NCBI GenBank assembly: GCA_028015205.1 | Contig: CM051517.1 | Coordinates: forward strand, 58,961,455-59,025,454 | Length of the DNA: 64,000 bases | Reading direction: 5' to 3' | Origin: Mytilisepta virgata | Taxonomy: Eukaryota > Mollusca > Bivalvia > Mytilida > Mytilidae | Part shown: piece after piece, positions 1 through 12,666 of the stretch | How the letters are laid out: every line of letters begins with the position of its first letter | Numbering within the stretch: position 1 is the stretch's first letter | Notes under the pieces: model-generated | Databases searched by the model: none | The model's input: only the letters and a program-made list of their open reading frames with translations | What the model was told of the DNA's origin: nothing | Made by a program: the position numbers and the translations under genes

Positions 1-104
1 CTATATATAATAAAACACCGTGAAGGTAAAAAAAACATTCAGACATCCGAGAGAAAAACAACATGCTAAATTTACAGTGTAATTTCAATCAGGTTGTGTG
101 TTTT

Positions 105-330
105 CAGCCTTCCTCTTCTTCTACTTCTTAATATGGAATAGAGATCAACAAAAAAAATCGTTCTTATTTATACCCTGAAACCAAGATCCCGAGCCCAAGA
201 AAAAGAAAAAGAAACAAAACTAAATTTATTTTGAAATTTCAGCCTTCTTCTTCTTAATATAAAATAGAGATCAACACAGTATCGTTCTTATGTATACTCC
301 GACCCAAGACAAAGAAAAACAAACAAAACA
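105..330 (+). repeat. 135-bp tandem duplication
   Basis: CAGCCTTC...CTTCTTAATAT, AATAGAGATCAACA and ATCGTTCTTAT occur at 105-200 and again at 240-330 in the same order, 135 bp apart. Confidence 0.75.
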
Positions 331-1309
331 AAAACAAAATCACAACAAAACAGTGAAAACAAAACCAGAAATAAGTAAATAATAACAAACAGAAACAGAT
401 AAAAGGTTTCGGAAATATTTTCTCAATTCTAAACACTTTAAAAAAAAGAAAGATTTTCGGACTTCCCTTTTCGGTTAATTAGTGATTCCATTGGAACCCG
501 ATATACTATGATTTGACATCTTCATAAGTAACCGGACATGTGATAATTATATAGTTGTCTTGACACTGAATATTTATAGTAAATACATATTACATTTATT
601 GTACAACTTTTATTTTTTTCTGACCGTTTATGACTAACTGAGTGACCTTTTCCATTAAATTTTATATAGTACACCCAGATTAAATAAGTGCAGAAATTTA
701 TTTTACATGTCAATAATAAATAATTACTTATGACTAAATTTTTATGCAATAAAATATGAAATTATTATTGTGCTTCAGTGACGAACAGTAGTTAATTATT
801 ATTTTAGTACCATAACTGCCAATAATTTTGTATCCGTAATAGACTTTATGCACCGATTGACAGTTTACACAAACTTGGGTTTTGACAGGTGTTTAAGAAA
901 TCGAAAGCTGGATGAAAATAAAGTTTGATATAGAGTTCATTTCAGTTTTCATTATGTCAAAGTTAGTCAGTATGGCATGTATTACAAAATGACAGAAAGT
1001 ATAAACAACTTTGTGAAATTTGACACATCGTAGTTGTAGAAACGTGTGACAGAAGATGTCTGCGACATGGTGTCAAAATGCAGCCAACAATTTTACTTTC
1101 GGTCATAGCGAAAGGCCTGGTTACTTTTTTTCGACAAAGCAGCAGACATAAAAAAGTTCAAGCGTATAGACTTGTGTAACCTATTTTACCGTCTGTAATC
1201 TGGTAATTATAGTACAACGCTTAAAAACTGTCATCAGAACTGTCTATCATTAGCCAAAGACAGTTAGGTGAAAGCATGAACATTAATTTTCATAATAAAA
1301 GAGTCTTTT
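331..1309. other. Noncoding stretch
   Basis: AT-rich; only short, composition-driven ORFs. Nothing recognised. Confidence 0.6.
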
Positions 1310-1925
1310 AAACCAGAGGCTCCCGGGAGCTCGATCGCTCTCTGATATTTCTATTTGTTCAATGCTAAAGGACTTTGACATTAACATCCTAGACTTGCCA
1401 CAAGTCTCTCTGTACGTTTTGATCCCTTTAAAAAATATTTGCTATGAAAATGTACAGAGTACTATCAAATACTTGTTAACTATCCAGATGCGGTACAGAA
1501 AATGTACAGAGTACTACCAAATACTTGTTTAGTATCCAGCTGCGGTACAGAGATCTATGTACCGCCCTGCTGGCAGTCATTTTGGATGACGGATCGGCAC
1601 CAAAGTAACAACTCAAGGTCAGCACCTTCATAGGAACAAAACTGTAAAGTTTACTTTCAATCAGTTAAGCCATTCTTCAAAAAATTAGAAATTAGAAAAC
1701 GTCCTGGAGACAAATTGAAACCAAAGTAACAACACTTGGAAAGGACCTTATAGGGAACACCTCTGCCTAATTTGGTTTCATTCTGTTCAGTGGTCCTCGA
1801 TAAGAAGATCATCATGTAAAAAGTTAACGACGACGCCGGGAGACATCGGACGACAGACGACGGACGCCAAGTGATGGCAAAAGCTCAAATGACCCTTTGT
1901 GTCAGGTGAGCTAAAAGGTGGCTAT
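1310..1925 (+). repeat. Bivalve-type dispersed repeat
   Basis: It ends in GTTAACGACGACGCCGGGAG, GACGGACGCCAAGTGATGG, and CAGGTGAGCTAAAA, words I know from a very common bivalve repeat. Upstream it holds a 52-bp tandem duplication at 1447-1550 (TGTACAGAGTACTA... twice). Confidence 0.65.
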
Positions 1926-2781
1926 ATATTGAATACATGTAACTGTAGTAGTACTGATAAAGGAAGAGAGACTAAGTTCAAATACATGAAAATGGTATAA
2001 AGGTATAGAATGAAGATGCATAAAAATGCATTCCAACAACAATGATTCTTTTTTCTTCTTAGATATCGATTATTTTCAGGCGAAAGATAGGATTTTCAAT
2101 ACTATTAAGATCCAACATTTCACACCATGCACTGGATTACATTTGCAGTTGTGTTACGATATGTCCTACAAATATTTATTCTTAATTATAATGTACCTAT
2201 AGGCCATCTCGTTGGGTGTTTTTTCATCCCTTTAACGGGAATGATTTTTACAGAATAGTTTAAATAAATTAAAATGTGAGAAACATACTTTTTCATTATC
2301 AAATATAAAAATGTTTTCTCCAAGATGTTAAGCTTTTAATTAATATATAAAAATATGTGCTCGGAGAGTTTTCTTGATATTGAAATATAGCAACACCACA
2401 TAAAAAGCAATTAGACTCACCACTGGCCCTTCCCTCCAATTCATGGCATCTGCAGACGACTCATTTATATTGCCTCTTGGACACGTGATATATAAAACCG
2501 GACGACAGTCTCAATATATTTTAACGAATCCAGGAAACAAGGATATATAGCATTGTCTGTAACTGGAAAATAATTAGTCTGGATCTGGTCTTGCAGAAGA
2601 TGGATGGAACGGCCTCCAGCTTTTCGTCTCTTTTCATATTGTTACTTTATGATTATGTGTATAAACGCCTCTTCTTTCCATGCTGTGTTGTATAATATCA
2701 AATATTTATCGCTTTGATACAAGAAATATAGCTCTTCAGAATTTATAATTCAAATACTGATGCTTTTGCATTCTTTTCTAT

Positions 2782-2804
2782 CCCCCCCCCCCCCCAAAAA
2801 AAAA
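2782..2804 (+). repeat. C14 then A9 run
   Basis: Homopolymer C directly followed by homopolymer A. Confidence 0.95.
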
Positions 2805-3136
2805 TTTCTGAGGTGGTATAAAATAATTTAAATTGAATAGTGAAAACATTTTTTCCTTTGCATATATTAAAAACGTATAGCATTATGCAGCTATTTGCGT
2901 TGTTTCTCGAAGCAAAGTTTTTTTTATGTATTTGCTTTATTTCGCTAACCTTACAGCTTTTGTATAATAACACATATAGACCTATTTTATTTTAAAAAAA
3001 AAAGGTTCAGTTGAAGGGCTTGCAACATCGTCAATAGAACAAGACAGTTCTGGAAGTCAAAAAGACCAAAATTCAATGACAAGGCAAATTCATATAGTAA
3101 ATAAGTATAAATACAAACAAACATAACGTAAGAAGT

Positions 3137-3161
3137 AAAAAAAAAAAAAAAAAAAAAAAAA
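3137..3161 (+). repeat. A25 run
   Basis: Uninterrupted poly-A with no clear element attached. Confidence 0.95.
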
Positions 3162-3984
3162 TAGCAAACCGAACTGAATCAGTACCGTAAAAACACTACA
3201 AGGGCTAAAACTGTAACATATCTATCACAAAGAAATGAACTTAACACCAAGTGCACTAAAAGGCTTAGCATTTCCTGCTCCGTTAATGACACCCGTCACA
3301 ATGCAAGTTGGCAAATCCCGGTTGCGAGGTGTGAATTCCAGTAAGACATAAGGTAGTACTATACAATTGTCATTTTGAGTTGAATTTTAGCCACAAGATA
3401 TGAAATTGTACCTGTATGTTATGCACAATCTTCACTTTATTTTGGTTTTTAGACCCAAATATGTATATATGAAAATAATCACAAAGTTGTGCCTGTACAG
3501 AGAACTTCCAAAATATCGTTTTTTCCTCGGATACCCATCGCAACGGAAATGATAACTTTTAAAAAATATTGTGGAAAATGCATAGTAGTGAACCAGTCCT
3601 GGGACCAGTTATCACCTTTATGAATTTCAATAAATTAAACATGGCATTGGGACATTTAAAAAAATATATAAAAAAAAATAGAGCAGGTTTTTCGGCTCAT
3701 TTTTTCGCAACTTACATTTCAAAACTTTGTGCAAAATTTACAGACTTAAAAAAAAGTCCATGCATACACATTGAACCATCAGAATGAGCTTAAATCAATT
3801 GTCATACACCCTCTCTTTCAGCATATATCAGCTTCGAGGTCAGAAATCATAATTATCAGCAAATTTTACCCACCAGTTTTAAACATTTAAAAAAATGACC
3901 GTCGTATTTTCGGAAACTAAAGTAGAAATAAAATGGCAATTGTATAGTGGAACCTAAAATCTAACTGAACATACGTTAATTTTT

Positions 3985-4515
3985 ATACCCCCCGCAAACA
4001 AAGTTTGGGGGGGTATATAGGAATCACCTTGTCTGTCCGTCTGTCTGTCTGTCCGTCTCTCCATATATCTTGTAAGCGCAACTCCTCCTAGACCGCTCAA
4101 TGGTTTCAACGAAACTTTACTGAAAGGAAGTACATCATCCAAAGATGTGCATGAAGAAAAATCTTTGCTTTCCGATATCACACAAGGGAGATAATTCGAC
4201 TTGTATTTTTTTTGGCTTATACATTATATGAACCTCGTAAGCGCAACTCCTCCTAGACCGCTCAATGGATTTCAACGAAACTTTACACAAAGGAAGTACA
4301 TCATCCAAAGATGTGCACGAAGGAAAATTTTTGCTTTCCGATATTACACAAGGGAGATAATTGGACTTCTATTTTTTTCCAGTCAACCTACATGTATATA
4401 ATCATTTCCATTATAACTGACTATATTCTTAAATTGATGCAAATATCTTATGAAACTTTATCCTGGGCAAGGCAAAGCGGGGGGTATCCTTTGTGAGCTT
4501 TGCTCACAGTACATC
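3985..4515 (+). repeat. Bivalve-type dispersed repeat with internal 165-bp duplication
   Basis: It opens ATACCCCCCGCAAACAAAGT and has a GTCTGTCTGTCC run. It closes with GGGGGGTATCCTTTGTGAGC. GTAAGCGCAACTCCTCC at 4072 recurs at 4237, so a 165-bp unit is present twice with about 90 percent identity by eye. I recognise the ends as a common bivalve repeat. The short ORFs here are incidental. Confidence 0.8.
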
Positions 4516-4952
4516 TAGTTGTATCTAGTCTCGTTGATGCGATAGTAAATCATTTCGTGTTGACAACCGTAAAATATATTGGAGTGATAATGTCAACCTT
4601 GTCTTAAAAGTTTATGCAACACTGATTTCGAACTGCTGAGAAAATTTTCGTAATTATTAGAAAAAAACTCGTTTGGCTCTAGTACATGTCAATATTTTAT
4701 CCATTGGCTTATAGTAACTGCAGTAATCATCGTCTCGTCTATCGTTGTCACGGAGTGAGTATAAGCAACATGAGTTCAGCGCAAATAGACTATATCGTAC
4801 GAGTCTTTGCTTAAACTGGTTTATTTGGATCGACTGACCATGCAGAGAAGGAAGTTTCTCATACGGCTAGGTAAACTGAATGTATGGAATATAGATTAAT
4901 AGACATGAGACATTTTTATTTTACCACATATTGGCCCTTGCAGGCATGATAC

Positions 4953-5234
4953 TTAAGGGGTTACAGAACACCTAAGGGAGTTAACTCTCTAAACATCAAC
5001 TGAACGTTTTAATCACATACTATTAGTAAAGAAAAATCAAGCTTCTCAATGATCAAAATTCAGTGTTTGTCAAACTGCTATATATCCATTGAAATTATTC
5101 CCGTACATTGTGTGGTTCAAATTTCTTGGAATTTTAATATTTTTGTCAACAGGTCAAAGTCAATATTTCTACGAAATTTTATAAAATTAAACCAGCCAAT
5201 TCTATTTTAGTCAAAGTGTTGGGTACCCCCTTAA
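4953..5234. mobile_element. TTAA-flanked MITE
   Basis: The left end TTAAGGGGTTACAGAACAC and the reverse complement of the right end TTAAGGGGGTACCCAACAC agree at 16 of 19 positions including the TTAA. TTAA at both boundaries is the hallmark of piggyBac or Kolobok target sites. The 282-bp element has no ORF and is nonautonomous. I recognise the 'AGAACACCTAAGGGAGTTAACT' start as a common bivalve repeat. Confidence 0.72.
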
Positions 5235-6179
5235 ACATCATAATACAATAAATATATTATAAAACATGCCAGAATAAGAATTTTCAGTGAAAATGCACAC
5301 TACACAAATAAATAAAATAAAATATGAGCGATATAGGATATTATTACAGTATAAAGTGTGTAATGCAATGAGGTCGACTATATACAAGTGTATCTTAATT
5401 CATTTTAAGTCATATTACCTCTCTGCTTATATTCTTTTGACCATGTATTCGACTGTCTATTTAGATTTTTATAGGGGTTTAGTGTTTACATTAAAAGACA
5501 TATTCACAAAAGAAAGCCACAGTTAACGCCTGAATATTTCAATTATCTATTCAGCAAGGTTTACTATTAACATGCATTCTGTAGAAATGATATCCAAAGT
5601 GTCATTTCAGTCTTCTCTGTTTATTATGTCTACTTAATTCGTTATTAACCAGGAACATTAACTGACTACATGTGTATAGAATTCTAATTATTTGTTCTTT
5701 CTTTTATATAAATTTCTCAAATCTTTTTTCTGGTCTCGAAGTCATGTTCATACTTCCTGTAAAAGAGCTAGTTTCTATACTTCATTAGCATAATAAACAT
5801 AAATCTATGTTATAATGCCAATATGGACTTTCTCCAATTCATTTATTAGATTAATTGCACTTTTACATATAAAGGTAAATTATACGGACGGAAAATAAAT
5901 ACGATTTTATTTACATATATAATATGTCTTATCCTGAATTTTGATCTGGAACACGTAGATTTAGCGGTCTGAAATTGCTGCAATCACGAGACCAATTTGA
6001 AATATTAAATAATAGTAATGATAATTAATACCTTACATTTGCAAAATTGTACATTCCAAACCATTTTCCAGTGATGCATGGGAGGACTTGTTAACCTTTG
6101 TATGATGCATCACGTAATATCTTACATTTTGTGTTTTTTTTCTGTTTTGATCCATTGTCTTCAGACAGACACACAGACA

Positions 6180-6252
<73 letters not shown>

Positions 6253-8385
6253 GAGATAGAGAACACAATTTCACTATAATTCAGAAAAAACGATGATAAC
6301 CAATTAAGAACAATCCATTTTGCACATACAGCAGAAACCGCCCAATTTCAGTTTGTTTTCAGTTCCAGGTTGCCAAATTTGAATTTTTGATAATGGTCTT
6401 TTCCTTCTATTCAAATATTTGAATGGCAGAGGGGGGTGGATCATTGATCTTGGATCCCAAATTTTTTTTCCAGTGATATACAAGCCTGGACGGTTTTTTG
6501 GCACGTGTGCACACAATTAAAAAATATACTAGTATATTGATAGTCTTTCCTTTTTATGTCTTAAAATGCACTCCTTGGAGAAAAAAAATCGTTTCAGATA
6601 AAGTATATATGATTTGTTTTGTTTAGGAGATTTATCCTATCTTTCTTTTCCAAAAGATTAGATCTAGACATTAATCGAAATAGACATATTGTGTTATAAG
6701 CCCATTAATATGAAATCCCCGCGGTTTTCATTCTGGTAATGGACGATTCATTTATTCTGGTTGTCTTCTTAAACACGACAGCCAAATACAAATTTAACAA
6801 CTCTATAGAATGACAGACTATGATCAATCAACAAATAATATATGAAGAGACCATGAAGATGTACCAAGTAACAAAATTACTTTCACTATTTATTCATAAA
6901 TAGCCACAATTCGTATAACTAAGCTAGCATTTCAGCCTCATTATTCAGCATCTTTCAAATTTTAAATGTAACACTTTGCATCCGTTCTTGTCTTTATTTT
7001 AGGTGAATTAATCATTTTGCCTGAATCAAATTGCATAAATCGGAATTGTACTGTTAATTTTGTTCTTGATTTCTGCACTTTTGGTGATGTGAAATCACTA
7101 TTATTGAGTTATCGTCTATCTTTCTCTTAAATATAAGGGGTCAAATGTTTAGGATGTTCTAGTACGTTCTGGATCATGAATATCCAGAGGCTTAATGTAT
7201 GTTTTACCGGATATTACAGTAGCAGTTAACATTAAATGTGAAGTGGTGCAGTCAAATTCCAGATCATGCATGCGAAAGTTTTGAAAAGAGTTCAAACATG
7301 TATGGTACTGTTAAATGCCTGCGTTACGTATTTAGTGGTTGTCTCACATCATCGCCCCTTAGTATGAATTTTTTTCGAGATTCTTGTGTGCGATTGAGTG
7401 CTTGTTTGTTGTCACCGTTGGAGGTCACAGGACGACCCTATATGTTATCTATTAATCGTATTTTCTTACTGACGCACATCCCGTATCTATAGGCGCCTAA
7501 CTATGAAGGACCTCAGAGAACTCGGTCCACAGAACTGCTGACGCATCTCCAGATTACCGATAAGGGAGACCTTCTTGCTGGGAAGGGCTGTTTTGTCTGG
7601 TAATTGTACCCACGGAAAGCTCGTCGTTGACATTAGCCCGTCACGTGTTAAGGGATTTCCGAACTCCTTACATACGAATCCTTCAGTTGATTTCGAAAAA
7701 AGAGTAGGCTAATGAAACCCATTCTTGATTGCCTTGGTGCATTGGGGAACTGTAATGCATGTAATATTTACCACTTGAAGTTAAGAAAACACCAATCAAT
7801 CGATCACATCCACATATTTTTTATTTTCACATATCTGATAAGCCATGTTACAAGAGTTTAATGAGCTAAATTAAAAAAACAATTGCAAATCTGACACTGC
7901 TGAATGAATGTAGCTAAATTCTTAATAAATAGTTTTTTATGAAGTGACATTTTTTCCAGTTGAAATAAGTTTTACAAGTGAATACCCGTGACACATTAGA
8001 TGCACATAAATTGGACATTTAGTAAAATTACACTTGACTAAGAAGAAAGAGTGCTTTGAATCGCGAATGATTTTTAACTAATCGTGACCTGGTTACTTAA
8101 ATAAGTTGTACAAAAAGTATTCTGGGTATTTTAAGTATCTATAAAAATATAAATTTTTTATTAATGATTTTACATCGTGCATTTTGTAACTTACGCTAGA
8201 AATTGAATCTGCACTGAGACTCTCGTTACGTAAAAATCGAATGGACCATGAATATTAGTTCAGATAATAGGAATTCGTGTTATCAGGTGTAATTATAGTG
8301 TGAATTATAACCTTGGGACCATTGAATTACTATGAGATATCAGGGAATTCATGATAACCAGGGTCCACTAGGTATTTTTAAATAT
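5235..8385. other. Noncoding stretch with (GA)33 and a GC-richer patch
   Basis: Holds the GA tract and, at about 7330-7690, a patch visibly richer in G+C than its surroundings. The best frame in the patch is a 36-residue stretch ending at 7605, unrecognised. Small exons cannot be excluded. Confidence 0.5.
6183..6248 (+). repeat. (GA)33 microsatellite
   Basis: Uninterrupted GA dinucleotides for 66 bp. ORFs through it (Arg-Glu on one strand, Ser-Leu on the other) are artefacts of the repeat. Confidence 0.98.
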
Positions 8386-8605
8386 TAGTAGGGAGCAATC
8401 ATTTGATTTTTATTTAGGGGAGGGAGCAAGTCGAGGAAAAAAGTCAAACTTCAAAACTGTAGAAAAAACACGAAAAATATGGCGAAAAAACTGGATTGAA
8501 TATCACCTGGAATTGAACAGAAGTTTAATTTTTGGAAAAGGTAGATATAGACAGGCTTGTGTGCCGAAAAAAATGTAGGCTCGTGGGTGCCGTAACCAAA
8601 CATTT
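8386..8605 (+). mobile_element. TIR repeat family, left and middle part
   Basis: TAGGGAGCAATCATTTGATTTTTAT with a G-rich block, then GGCTTGTGTGCCG and ATGTAGGCTCGTGGGTGCCG, match the 27.5-kb and 18.5-kb copies. The right end is not clear. Confidence 0.6.
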
Positions 8606-9484
8606 CTAGAATCCCAGATCACTTCCAAGGGACTGTGCCTTATTTACGTTACTTTAAAATTTATTATTATCATGATTATAGTTTAAGTTTACTCTTGATT
8701 CACTCAGTTTAACCAAGATTATATCAGCATTTAGAATCTTATTATACATTTCAATCAGAAAAAAATGTTATTATAATGCATGACAAAAACGTTAAACATC
8801 AACTAAAAAATGACATATTTTAATGATTAACGTGATAAGACGTTTTAACTTTTGTTTACAAAGATAAATGGATTTGATTTTTCTTACATAATGTATATAC
8901 ACAGCTGTCAGTATTACCCTAATTTTGCTACTTTCAATGTTATCTTCTTGTGGATAAAACAAAATCCATTAGCACTCCAAATTGTTTCAATACAGAATCA
9001 GCATGAAACCCATATTACATAATAGAGGTTTTATGCGGCGGGCCGTTTTAAAGAACAAAAGCTGCATTCCAACCAGTGAAATCATTGCAAAATAAATGAA
9101 TAGATAAATAAAACAACAATGAAAGTTCTAGCAATTAAACAAAATGCACATGTTACAAAAATGACAACAAAAAATACACCAAAATCGTGTGAGGACATAA
9201 AAAAAACGCATATGCAATGTACTTTCAAAATGATATATAGTTTGAGTAGGTGGTCCGGAAAGGTAATCACTTCCTCTTCCGTATGCACATATTGTTTCCA
9301 ACAATACAAAATTGTATTATAATTGTTGTTACTATTATTTTCAAACTACAGAATCACTAATTTCATTTAGTGCATGTAACAAACATATTTACGTGTTTTG
9401 TAATCATATTCTCAGAATAAGTTCTTGAAGTCATACTACACCGGAATTGGCAATTTACCGGATTTTTCTCGCTTCAAATGTGAC

Positions 9485-9660
9485 GGTTGACGTTAACGCG
9501 GCACAGGCTTACCCTTCCTGAGCACCTGATGCCGCCCTGGGTTTTATGTGGAAGCACATTAGCAGTGTTTTATAATATTTATTGTGCTTTCTCTTTGTTC
9601 TTATTCTCTTCACTTGCCGTGTTGTGTTTATTTTTAAATTCTTTTGGTTATAGCTTTGTT
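9485..9660 (+). mobile_element. Decayed 3' tail of a bivalve retroelement
   Basis: GGCTTACCCTTCCTGAGCACCTGATG, then a T-rich stretch, resembles the TTACCCTTCCGGAGCACCTGA tail also seen at 43.5 kb. No coding part remains. Confidence 0.5.
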
Positions 9661-10908
9661 TTCACAAATTTGTATTTTCTATACCGGTATAGATTCTGAT
9701 CTTATTGACCTTCGTCGTTGTCTTATAGATTCGTTATTATTTTGTCAATATTTGTGTAGTTTATATATCTATAAACAACGAAACAGATGTTCAGTTTTAA
9801 AATATTTTATAGAAAAGTCAACCATCACGAGTTATTTTTTGATACGTAATCGTGTAATTTTAACGTCCATTGCGTAGACAATTATTTATTGACAAGAATA
9901 TAAAGATGTGAAACCTACAATCTAACAGCAATGAAATATATTATTATCTATTGAACAGAATATTTAACCTATAATTATAAATTTGCCTCACTCAACTGTA
10001 TTACGTTACATAGTGTATTGAAACTTTTAATTAAATTAATGGAATGACGCCTCAAATGGGTAATAATTCATGCTATTTCCTCCAGTCAAAAGGACTGCAT
10101 ATCATCACCATGGATGAATAACCGAACTCAATGAGAAAATTCAAAATGTATTGTAAAAAGGCAGTGATGAACAGCATACTTGTTCGTAATCAGATGACAA
10201 AACGAGAATTCGACTTGCACACGCAACCACCCGGTAAATAAATCATCCGCAAATACATCAGAAAGCCATATTAAACGCCCTTTAATTCATTCGGACAATA
10301 GAGGCGCTTGTTACCTCCTCTCATGGTCAATTATACTTTTAGTAAATAGATAAATAACCCGAGGGTTTAAGTCTGCCCAATTGTGTCAGAATCATCGTAA
10401 CACAGGCCGTGTAATCGTATTGTGAAGTTTATCTCGGCGTTAAAATCTCCGACTATGAGAGAGTGTGAAAAGCTTCACGTATGCCCAATGGGATTAGATT
10501 GCTATCATCCGATTTTACTGTTAATCTGTATGTTTAAAAACGATTAATCTTTAGCTTATGGAACATTTTCAACGTAACGAATTAAAATACCTGTCATTAC
10601 ATATAGGATCATACTATAACTGATTAAAAATTTTGAACCGGTATTGTACTTTGAGAAAATATGTACAGTAAGAGACTTAGGCTTGAGAAAATGTCATAAT
10701 CACACGGTTAAAGTCGTGAAAACTTTGAAAGCATTAAGAATTTTAGGAGATTAAGAAGAGTTCACACGCTATAGAATTACATTACCAGAATAATATTCCG
10801 TTTACTACTTTGGTTTGCATAACATATTGTAAAGTTACCTACAGACTCAGAGAATAAATCCAAATCAACACTTACCATATACAGAATTCAAACAACATGT
10901 TCACAACA
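9661..10908. other. Noncoding stretch
   Basis: A 77-residue ORF at 9644-9877 is hydrophobic and low-complexity. Nothing recognised. Confidence 0.6.
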
Positions 10909-11165
10909 CTAGGGAGCGACCGTTTAAATATTTAAATTTTTATTGATGGGATGGCGGAAGATAGTGATCTTAGATCCAGCAAATTTACGAGACTGTCGGT
11001 ATATATTTTTCGCAGGCTTAGACGCAAGAAAAGAACAAAATATACTATACTTCATTCCAGCCTTTTCTACATATTTTTGATATCCCCATTTTCACCAAAT
11101 TTTGGAGCCTGATTTTTCAAATTCCTTCCCTCCCCCTCTTACCAACCAAGATGTTGTTCCCTTAG
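10909..11165 (+). mobile_element. TIR repeat family with C/G runs, both ends present
   Basis: The left end CTAGGGAGCGACCGTTTAAA and right end ACCAACCAAGATGTTGTTCCCTTAG form imperfect inverted repeats. They relate to the family ends GGGAGCAACCATTTGATTTT (27.5 kb) and their complement. A C-rich block precedes the right end. Noncoding. Confidence 0.6.
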
Positions 11166-12544
11166 AAATGTTACATTGTCATATGTTGAAAAGACACACT
11201 TTTAATTAAGACCTAACGATTATGAAAAAGAGGAACAAAAGGGTTTTTTTCAATTCCAAGGTAAAAATTATTAAAAAGTACATGTACATATTTTTATTAA
11301 TGCACGACATTTTCAATCCTTTTTACGAAAATATAATTAAAGCACAACCTTTGTTTTGGCATCTTTCACATTTTAAATTCTTTTGAGAATACTCAAGCTG
11401 TGCAAAAGATTTATTGAACAATGACTTTTTCTGTCTTGTGATAATTAAAAAGTCACCTGCTTGGCTGAAGAAGTGCTTGTTTTTCAGCACCTGAGTAATT
11501 TCGTGTTAATCAAAGGAAAATTTAAATCACGAGTGGACAAATTCAATATCTTTCACTGAATCTATTAGTGCATTATTCTGTTTTTTTTTTCCAACAAAAG
11601 CAGAAATATTAGCTAAGTTTTTAAAAAAAAATAAGAAAAAAAATATTGATTAAACATAGGAAAGACTTGGGTGAGGGTATTAACACCTTTCTCACAAAAA
11701 TTGAAAAAAAATCCTCTTCCCTAAGATTTCCACCGGCTGAGTTATTTTTTGGAAAACTAGGAGTAACTCCTTGTGCATAGCTTTGTCCTTAGATGGTTTT
11801 GGCATTACCCTTATTGTCGTTTTTGCATTCAGTTTTGAATTTACTCCTTCACTTCGTGGATTATTGATTTGGTTTTCAACATTTCAGGCCTTGAGCACAA
11901 CTTGTGTGTCGTAAATCGACGAGTTGTGCGCATATTGTGCATTAAAATTGGTATCAAAGAACTTATTTCATAACAGACCCGAAGCCAAGAATTTGAAAAG
12001 CGAACTGAAATGACATTTCAACAATTACCATTATCAAATATCAACTAAATACTAATAATTAAAGACATTAGACTTTTCGCACACACCGACTGTTTTTTTC
12101 TGTTAAAGATATTCACACAAAGTACAGTTATATTTTTCCTTTACATTTATGTCTATAAGGCATCATCTTGATATTTATTTCAACACCACCTCTCTGATTA
12201 TTAATCTATGATCGAGTTCAAATTTCAGTGACAGACAGCAGCTTCGTAAACACAGATTCGAAAAGACTTGTAAAAAGACATATCAGGTCTCAAAGATTAC
12301 TATCAGATTTATGAACAAAGGTCTTCTTGTGTCAGATCGTGACAAATTTCTTTGATAACTGAAATTTGAAACCTTACAGACAGGTTACGTTTTTAAAAAT
12401 CATTGCTGATAAAAAAAGGATGAATATTTCATAATTTCTGAAAAGATAAATCAATATCTTAAAACCCATTAACATTCCTGTCGGGTAATGTAGTAAAGTG
12501 CTTCGTTTAATCTATAGGCTGATGTGTCGGTTAATTTGAAACAT

Positions 12545-12666
12545 AGGAAATATTAGCATATTTGCTAAAAATGTAGGGTCATGAATGCCGAAAAAAATTT
12601 CCTGGATGCATGCAAGATATCTTTTCTCTGCCCCCACCCCAATAAAAGTAAAATGGCACAACCCTA
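12545..12666 (+). mobile_element. TIR repeat family, right half
   Basis: ATGTAGGGTCATGAATGCCG and then CCCCCACCCCAATAAAAGTAAAATGGCACAACCCTAA match the middle and right end of the family. Confidence 0.5.

Larger units (their letters stand above)
1926..3984. other. Noncoding stretch
   Basis: Apart from the C14/A9 and A25 runs listed separately, nothing recognised. A 72-residue ORF at 3569-3787 has no protein-like features. Confidence 0.6.

Noticed and set aside
6033..6296. Ser-Leu and Arg-Glu repeat ORFs on opposite strands
   Set aside because: Both are translations of the (GA)33 microsatellite.
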